From positions 1 through 64,000 of the forward strand of contig NZ_LAHO01000001.1 of assembly GCF_000987775.1 (NCBI RefSeq): a DNA stretch of 64,000 bases, read 5' to 3'. The notes under the pieces were generated by a model. That model was given only the letters and a program-made list of their open reading frames with translations, made no database searches and was not told the DNA's origin. Positions 58,201 through 64,000 of the stretch are shown in pieces. The position numbers were made by a program, and so were the translations under genes. Origin of the DNA: Arsukibacterium ikkense (GTDB lineage Bacteria > Pseudomonadota > Gammaproteobacteria > Enterobacterales > Alteromonadaceae). Within the stretch, counting starts at the first letter, position 1, and every line of letters starts with the position of its first letter.

Positions 58201-58968
58201 TTACTGGGCAAAACCGGGATCAAGCCGGTAGGCTTTACGCAACATGGCCGGCCAGGCTAACTTACCGCCGGTGCTGCCACTGTGAACGACCTTGGCTTGC
58301 TGGCTAATATTATCAACGATGGGCTGGGGCACCGGGATCACCGGTTGGCCACTGGCCTGCAGCGCCAGCTGAATTTCACAGGCGCGCTGTAAATCATAAA
58401 AGCGCATAAAGGCATCGCCGACCGTTGGGCCCACTGTTAAGCCACCATGGTTTACCAGCAACATATGGTTACACTGGCCTAAGTCGCTTTGTAAGCGGGC
58501 TTTTTCATTCTGGTTGACCGCCAGGCCTTCGTACTGGTGATAGGCCAGCGAGCCTAACGAGAACAGCGAATACTGGCTTAGCGGCAACAAGCCATGCTGC
58601 TGGCTCGCCACGGCGATGGTTTCTTTGGTATGCAGATGAATAACACAATGGGCATCGGGGCGCACTTCATGGATGGCACTGTGAATGGTAAAGCCGGCCG
58701 GGTTTATCTGAAACGGCGTGTCGTCCAGAATATTACCGGCTAAATCGACCTTCACCAGGTTAGAAGCGGTCACCTCATCAAAGGTCAGACCAAAGGCATT
58801 GACCAGATAATGGTCAGTACCCGCTAAACGGGCCGACAAATGGGTATAAATTAAATCGCCCCAGCGATGATGCTCGGCCAGCCGGTAACAGGCCGCTAAA
58901 TCCAGCCGCAGCTGCCATTCTTCGGCACTGACTTTGTGTTGCAAATCGAGCTTTGGTAAAGGTTGCAA
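58201..58968 (-). CDS. Class II aldolase/adducin family protein
   Basis: 255 residues. The zinc site HLHTKE with a second histidine in LLVNHGGLTVG and the acidic residue of this family are present. Members include fuculose-phosphate aldolase and related enzymes that cleave or epimerise sugar derivatives. The start is TTG at 58968 after a GGAG site; no ATG fits. It is 25 bp upstream of the dehydratase, so it probably acts on or near the product of that enzyme. Confidence 0.82.
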   Translation of the reverse strand: MQPLPKLDLQHKVSAEEWQLRLDLAACYRLAEHHRWGDLIYTHLSARLAGTDHYLVNAFGLTFDEVTASNLVKVDLAGNILDDTPFQINPAGFTIHSAIHEVRPDAHCVIHLHTKETIAVASQQHGLLPLSQYSLFSLGSLAYHQYEGLAVNQNEKARLQSDLGQCNHMLLVNHGGLTVGPTVGDAFMRFYDLQRACEIQLALQASGQPVIPVPQPIVDNISQQAKVVHSGSTGGKLAWPAMLRKAYRLDPGFAQ

Positions 58969-59061
58969 GGCACTAACTCCGGCAAACAGCCAGGCGTGTT
59001 GCTGGCAAATAGATGTACAGAAGTCTAAGGGAGTTAGCAGAGGGGATCAATGCAGCTGCGG

Positions 59062-59097
59062 AAATAAAGTCGCTGTGCCAGAACTGGCGCAGCGACT
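59062..59097 (-). terminator. Terminator after pgi
   Basis: On the minus strand AGTCGCTGCGCCAG pairs with CTGGCACAGCGACT (one G-T wobble), followed by TTTATTT. It lies 26 bp after the pgi stop and separates it from the aldolase gene. Confidence 0.8.
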
Positions 59098-59122
59098 GAA
59101 TGACTATTTATGTTGCAGACTA

Positions 59123-60763
59123 CTAGCTTGCTGAGTTCTGTGCCGCTAAAAATTGCTTAATTAAGGCAGCGGTAGAGCTGTCGAAGTTGTTGCTGCCATT
59201 GCCGGTGAGTGCCTGATAAATTGGCCCGGACAACTGTTTACCGAGCTCTACGCCCCATTGGTCGAAGCTATTGAGCTGCCAGATGGCGCCCTGACAAAAT
59301 ACCTTGTGCTCGTACAGGGCAATTAACGCCCCTAAATAGTAGGGCGACAGCTCTGGTAGCAGCAGGGTATTGCTGGGTTTATTGCCCGGCGATACCTTGT
59401 GCGGCGCAAGGGCAGCGGCTTGCTGCTCAGTCATGCCCTGGGCTACACATTCTGCAGTGGCTTCAGCCAGGGTTTTGCCCTGCATTAAGGCCTGCGTCTG
59501 GGCGAAGCAATGCGCCGCCAGCCGGCTATGCTGGTCTTTAAGCGGGTGCTTAACCTTCAATGGCAGAATAAAATCGGCCGGCACGGCTAAGGCACTTTGA
59601 TGCAACAGCTGATGATAGGCATGCTGGCCATTGGTGCCGGCATCACCCCAAATTACCGGGGCGGTGGCATAGGGCAGGGCGTGGCCTTGCCGATTGACAC
59701 TTTTACCATTACTTTCCATATCCAGCTGCTGTACGTAAGAGGGCAGTAAGCGTAAATAGTGGCTGTAGGGCAACAATGCATGGGCCTGGCAACCATGACC
59801 GTTAATATACCAAACACCGAGTAACGCCATAATTACCGGCATGTTTTCACTAAATGGCGCACTGAAAAAATGCTGATCCATGGCTTCGGCGCCCGCCAAC
59901 AGCTGCTTAAACTGCTGATTGCCAATCATCAGCGCAATCGGCAGGCCAATAGCCGACCACAGCGAATAGCGGCCGCCTACCCAATCCCACATTGGCAGAA
60001 TGTTTTTCTGCTCGATGCCAAACTCGGCCGCCGCCGCAATATTGGATGAGGTGGCCCAGAAGTGATGAGCAATCGCTGCTTTGTCGGCACCATGCTCAGT
60101 AAACCACTGACGAATAGCCAGGGCATTTTGTTTGGTTTCTTCGGTACCGAACGATTTTGACGCTACCACCACCAGAGTAGTGGCCGGGTGCAAACCGTTT
60201 AGAATATCGCTGACCACGGCACCGTCAATATTGCCGGCAAAATGCAGTTTAACCGGGCTGCAGTGATAAGGGGTCAGTGCTTCAACCGCCATTTGTGGCC
60301 CGAGCAAGGATCCGCCGATGCCAACCCAAATCAGATCGGTAATCGGGCTGCCCTGATACCCCAGATACTGCTGCTGATGCAGGGTGTCGATTAACGCCGC
60401 CATTCGGGCCCGGCACTCGGTAATTTGCTGGCCAATATCTTCGCCATCCAGCATTAAACCTGTTACATCCTGCTGGCGCAGCCGGGTATGCCACACAGCA
60501 CGTTGCTCGGTGTTATTAATAGCGGCGCCTTGCAGCATTTGCTCACGCAGCTTACTGATATTGCTATTCGCTGCCAGCTGTTGCAGAGCCCGCCAGCTGG
60601 CGTCGTTAATCAGATTTTTAGCATAATCCAGGGTAATGCCACAGGCTCGGGTAGTGTAGCGCTGTGCCCGCTGAGCATCGTCTTTAAACGCCTGACGCAA
60701 ATGACAACTCTCGCTGGCCAGGTGGCTAAGTTCGTTTCGTTGCTCTGTAAAACTGCCCGACAT
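59123..60763 (-). CDS. pgi: Glucose-6-phosphate isomerase
   Basis: Interconverts glucose 6-phosphate and fructose 6-phosphate. 546 residues (E. coli 549). Signature regions VASKSFGTEETKQNA, GGRYSLWSAIGLPIAL and the C-terminal GVELGKQLSGPI are intact. It lies 57 bp downstream of tal on the same strand. Confidence 0.97.
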   Translation of the reverse strand: MSGSFTEQRNELSHLASESCHLRQAFKDDAQRAQRYTTRACGITLDYAKNLINDASWRALQQLAANSNISKLREQMLQGAAINNTEQRAVWHTRLRQQDVTGLMLDGEDIGQQITECRARMAALIDTLHQQQYLGYQGSPITDLIWVGIGGSLLGPQMAVEALTPYHCSPVKLHFAGNIDGAVVSDILNGLHPATTLVVVASKSFGTEETKQNALAIRQWFTEHGADKAAIAHHFWATSSNIAAAAEFGIEQKNILPMWDWVGGRYSLWSAIGLPIALMIGNQQFKQLLAGAEAMDQHFFSAPFSENMPVIMALLGVWYINGHGCQAHALLPYSHYLRLLPSYVQQLDMESNGKSVNRQGHALPYATAPVIWGDAGTNGQHAYHQLLHQSALAVPADFILPLKVKHPLKDQHSRLAAHCFAQTQALMQGKTLAEATAECVAQGMTEQQAAALAPHKVSPGNKPSNTLLLPELSPYYLGALIALYEHKVFCQGAIWQLNSFDQWGVELGKQLSGPIYQALTGNGSNNFDSSTAALIKQFLAAQNSAS

Positions 60764-60820
60764 AAGGTGCTCCTGTGCTAGTGACGCTATTATTGACGCT
60801 ATTATTTATGCTACTGCAGT

Positions 60821-61771
60821 TTACAGTTGGCCGGCGATCAGCTGCTCCAGTTTGCGCTGGTCAACGGCGAACTTGCGAATGCCTTCGGCCAGTTTCTCGG
60901 TAGCCATTGCATCTTCATTTAGCTGCCAACGGAACTCGCTTTCGCTCAGCGCCCGTGGTTTCGCCGTTTTGGCGCCGCCATCAACCAGCTTCACTTCCAG
61001 CGTACCGCTTTGCTTGCTTAATTCGTCCAGCAAGCCAGGGCTGATGGTTAAGCGATCACAACCGGCCAGCGCCAGTACTTCACCGATATTGCGGAAACTG
61101 GCACCCATCACTACAGTGGCGTAGCCATGTTCTTTATAAAAGTGGTAAATATCGCGTACCGATAACACCCCTGGGTCGGTTTCGGCGCTGTAATCTTGCT
61201 GGGTATTGGCTTTGTACCAGTCAAGAATACGGCCGACAAAGGGCGAAATCAGGTAAGCGCCGGCTTCGGCACAGGCGCGGGCCTGCGCCATATGAAACAA
61301 CAGGGTAAGGTTGCATTGGATGCCTTGCTGCTCTAATTGCCGGGCAGCCTGAATGCCTTCCCAGGTTGAGGCGACTTTGATCAGAATACGATCGGTGCTA
61401 ACGCCGTTTTGCTGGTACAACTCCACTAATTGCAACGCTTTTGCCACGGTCGCTTCGGTGTCGAAGGATAAGCGGGCATCCACTTCAGTTGATACCCGGC
61501 CCGGTACCAGTTTACTAATGGCTGTACCAACATCTACCGCGAATTTGTCACACGCTAACTCCAACACTGCCGCCTGGCCACTGGCATGGGTTTTGGCATA
61601 ACTGATGGCTGCAGCCAGCATGGGTTTAGCAAACTCGAGCTGGCTGGCATTTAACAGTAATGATGGGTTAGTGGTGGCATCTACTGGCCGGAATTGTTCA
61701 ATTGCACCCAAATCACCACTGTCTACTACTACAGTGGTCACCACTTTAAGTTGACTTAATAAATCATTCAT
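60821..61771 (-). CDS. tal: Transaldolase
   Basis: Non-oxidative pentose phosphate enzyme, 316 residues (E. coli TalB 317). The Schiff-base lysine lies in [14 protein letters not shown], and [11 protein letters not shown] is the N-terminal signature. Probably cotranscribed with pgi: both feed carbon between glycolysis and the pentose phosphate pathway. Confidence 0.97.
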   Translation of the reverse strand: MNDLLSQLKVVTTVVVDSGDLGAIEQFRPVDATTNPSLLLNASQLEFAKPMLAAAISYAKTHASGQAAVLELACDKFAVDVGTAISKLVPGRVSTEVDARLSFDTEATVAKALQLVELYQQNGVSTDRILIKVASTWEGIQAARQLEQQGIQCNLTLLFHMAQARACAEAGAYLISPFVGRILDWYKANTQQDYSAETDPGVLSVRDIYHFYKEHGYATVVMGASFRNIGEVLALAGCDRLTISPGLLDELSKQSGTLEVKLVDGGAKTAKPRALSESEFRWQLNEDAMATEKLAEGIRKFAVDQRKLEQLIAGQL

Positions 61772-61983
61772 ATTGTTTAATTACCATTTTTTCAAAGTAT
61801 TTTAGAGATTTTAGCCTTTTTAGGCAATATATGTAGGAATATTACAACAAAAGCATGGCTGCTGGTCATTATCTTGAAAAATCATTGCGCCCAAATCGCT
61901 AAATTACTATATTGCCATGGCATGATTAACTGCCATCTCAATCCAGCATCGCAGTCTACCGATCACCATAGCACAGGATGCAA

Positions 61984-63600
61984 ATGATCTTACAAAGCCG
62001 GTTCTATAAAAGTAAAAAATTGTTATTGGTAGAAGACTGTGAACCTGTTCGCGCGTCAATTAAGGGCATGCTACAACAAATAGGTTTCGAACAGATTACT
62101 GCCGTGGCCGATGCAACGGCGGCACTGGCGCATGCTAAAAAGCAGCAATTTGATTTTATTGTAGCGGATTTTCAGCTCGGTGAGGGCAAAGATGCCAGTC
62201 AGTTTTTTGCTGAATTAAAATTACACGGTTGGTTAAAGGCCGGTGCCTGTTTTGCCATTATGTCAGCCGAGCCAATACGTCAGCCGGTGCATGGAATGCT
62301 CAGCGGGCTGCCCGATTGTTATTTGTTAAAACCTTTTAGTTATGTTGAGTTAGAGAAAAAGCTGGCCAAAGCGTTTCAAACATCTATCGCACTGCGTAAA
62401 ATTTATCAGGCGGCGGCCAGTGCCGATTATCAGGAGGCCATCACTCAGGCCGATGAGGTGGTTAAGCAACACCCCAGCTTAACCTTACAGGCGCTGCGTT
62501 TAAAAGCGGAAGTAATGTTGGCTGCGGGCGATGGTAAAGCTGCGCTGGGTTTATACCAGTATGTTTGTCAGCAACGCGATTTTAGCTGGGCCCGTTTGGG
62601 CCAGGCTATAGCCTTGTTGCAACTGAGCCGATTTGCAGAAGCGGCCACACAGTTGCAAGAGCTGCTGAAGCAAGAAGAGTTGCGGCCTGAAGCCTTAGCC
62701 TGTCTGGTGCAGCTGGCGTTATTACAGGGCGAGTTGCAAGAAGCAAAAGCCTGGGTGCTGGAGCTGTTACGAATTAACCCTACCGACAATATTTATCAGC
62801 AATATTACGGCAATCTGCTGCATTTGCTGGGCGATGATGCTGCAGCGATAGCCTATTGGCAAAAATTGTTGCAGCAATATCGGTTTTCGGCCTTTGATCA
62901 TATCGAACCCTACCTGGCGTTAGGCCGCAGCCAGCTGCTGGCGGCTCAGCAAGCCGATTTAGCAAGCTATAGCCCCCTGATAAAACAGTTTTTTGATACT
63001 GTGCAAAGTATTCCGCTCAAACTGTTAACAGCGCCGGGTGCGGTACAGCAAAAAATTCAGCTGGCCCAGGGTTATTTATTACAGGGTGACGGGGCTAAGA
63101 GTGCTGCACTGCAGGCGGAGATCGCCGCTTTTGACGGTAGCTTGCCGCTGAGCAGTATGCTGGACCTGGTCAGGTATCATGTTGCTTGTAATGATAGCAT
63201 GGCGGCGGGCGAACTGCTGAAACAGGCCAATCTGCTTGCCGATACCCTGAGCAAAAACTGCCAGGGCCTGGCCCCGCTGGTTGTGCAGCACTTTACCACG
63301 ATGTTAAAGGCTAGCAATCAGCAACTGCGGCAATGGCAACAGCAGGGCGGGCAGCAGTTGCAGGCAGATAAACCCAAAGCGGCCTTGCAGCTGTTACGCA
63401 GTGCCTTTTTGCTCTGCCCGGCGCATAGCGCAACATCGCTGCAGCTGCTGCAAGCGCTTGCAATGTTGCCGGGGCATAAAGCGTTAAAACCGTTAGCCAG
63501 TGCGGTATTGCAGCTATTAAATACTAAGGCACTCAGTAGTAGCGAACGCAGTAAATTAACCGAATTAACCAACAGCTTGCCTGAGCTGTACCTGGACTAA
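61984..63600 (+). CDS. Response regulator receiver-TPR protein
   Basis: 538 residues from the ATG at 61984 (AGGA 6 bp upstream; an ATG two codons earlier is less well placed). Residues 10-130 form a receiver domain: LLLVEDCEP, phospho-acceptor aspartate in FIVADFQLGEG and lysine in YLLKPFSY. The remainder, about 145-530, is TPR-like helical repeats, poorly conserved and glutamine/alanine-rich. No DNA-binding or enzymatic output domain. Such proteins, common in Vibrio and Alteromonadales, probably act by protein contact. Stands alone; a PilZ or kinase partner is not adjacent. Confidence 0.85.
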   Translation: MILQSRFYKSKKLLLVEDCEPVRASIKGMLQQIGFEQITAVADATAALAHAKKQQFDFIVADFQLGEGKDASQFFAELKLHGWLKAGACFAIMSAEPIRQPVHGMLSGLPDCYLLKPFSYVELEKKLAKAFQTSIALRKIYQAAASADYQEAITQADEVVKQHPSLTLQALRLKAEVMLAAGDGKAALGLYQYVCQQRDFSWARLGQAIALLQLSRFAEAATQLQELLKQEELRPEALACLVQLALLQGELQEAKAWVLELLRINPTDNIYQQYYGNLLHLLGDDAAAIAYWQKLLQQYRFSAFDHIEPYLALGRSQLLAAQQADLASYSPLIKQFFDTVQSIPLKLLTAPGAVQQKIQLAQGYLLQGDGAKSAALQAEIAAFDGSLPLSSMLDLVRYHVACNDSMAAGELLKQANLLADTLSKNCQGLAPLVVQHFTTMLKASNQQLRQWQQQGGQQLQADKPKAALQLLRSAFLLCPAHSATSLQLLQALAMLPGHKALKPLASAVLQLLNTKALSSSERSKLTELTNSLPELYLD

Positions 63601-63660
63601 AGGGCGCGTTGTTGCGTAGCAACTGTTTACTTCACTCATTTTGCAATACAGGTAATGTTT

Positions 63661-64000
63661 ATGTTGATGGTAGTTTCCCCGGCCAAAGATCTCGATGCCA
63701 ATCCCATTTCACTTGAGCTTGCGACCAGCATGCCCGCTTTATTGCCGCAGGCCAGAGAGCTGGCAGCTATTTGCAAACAACTGAGTCCGGCTGAGCTGGG
63801 CTCGCTGATGCATATCAGTGATAAGCTGGCCGGTTTAAACGCCGCCCGTTTTAGCCAGTGGCAGCCGGATTTTACCGAACAGAATGCCAAAGCCGCGCTG
63901 TTTATGTTTAATGGAGATGTCTATCAGGGCCTGGATGCGGCCAGCCTGAGCACGCCGCAGTTGCAGTTTGCTCAGCAACACTTACGTATTTTAAGTGGTT
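63661..64000 (+). CDS. yaaA: YaaA family peroxide stress protein, 3' end cut by window
   Basis: The first 113 codons read on to the window edge. MLMVVSPAKDLD, LMHISDKLAGLNAARF and QFAQQHLRILSG match the DUF328/YaaA family, whose members lower free iron during peroxide stress. The ATG at 63661 has AGG 8 bp upstream; the ATG at 63655 is too close to it. Confidence 0.92.
   Translation, partial: MLMVVSPAKDLDANPISLELATSMPALLPQARELAAICKQLSPAELGSLMHISDKLAGLNAARFSQWQPDFTEQNAKAALFMFNGDVYQGLDAASLSTPQLQFAQQHLRILSG

Overview
The window looks like chromosome of a marine or freshwater gammaproteobacterium close to Rheinheimera, Alishewanella or Arsukibacterium in the Alteromonadales/Chromatiaceae area. 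This is an inference. It rests on gene order (trmJ-cysE-iscRSUA-hscBA-fdx; ndk-rlmN-pilW-rodZ-ispG-hisS-yfgM-bamB-der; guaBA beside xseA; thrLABC), on protein lengths close to E. coli, and on lineage-typical extras (ExeM-like nuclease lipoprotein, PEP-CTERM protein, DUF3545). No rRNA, tRNA or CRISPR array was seen.

Layout. 1-0.9 kb: the end of a REP-associated (RAYT-type) transposase followed by short direct repeats. 1-6 kb, minus strand: phosphoribulokinase, then a methyltransferase-like secreted protein, purD and a nuclease lipoprotein that read as one operon. 6-13 kb: trmJ, cysE and the complete isc iron-sulfur cluster operon, with two tandem IscR-type operators before iscR. 13-23.5 kb: ndk, rlmN, a PilW-LysM fusion, rodZ, ispG, hisS, yfgM, bamB and der. 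23.5-28.4 kb: a lysine-decarboxylase-type enzyme, a DUF2157 membrane pair and chaC.

28.5-31.2 kb is an accessory island. It holds a RelE/ParE-type toxin-antitoxin pair, a decayed AraC fragment, a compact promoter-hairpin-T-run element that could be a short RNA, and a toxin-like protein whose N-terminal leader resembles those of eCIS/polymorphic-toxin-type proteins joined to an unrecognised C-terminal domain. A 54-residue ORF runs towards it. This is the most likely place for something undescribed.

31.3-36 kb: xseA, guaB, guaA. 36-38.3 kb: a lone PEP-CTERM protein, an AT-rich gap with an orphan terminator, and mlaA overlapping an RND/MMPL exporter gene. 40.8-49.3 kb is a dense signalling block: hybrid histidine kinase with HPt, HDOD protein, rdgC, a second histidine kinase, and a divergent CheY-CheC-GGDEF operon. 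49.3-55 kb: thr attenuator, thrABC and the overlapping ung. 55.3-59 kb: two convergent gene pairs (SDR + lactonase; enolase-superfamily dehydratase + class II aldolase) that look like a sugar-acid catabolic set. 59-64 kb: pgi, tal, a REC-TPR protein and the start of yaaA.

Most of the window is housekeeping. Functions come from motif and family recognition by eye; no database search was run.
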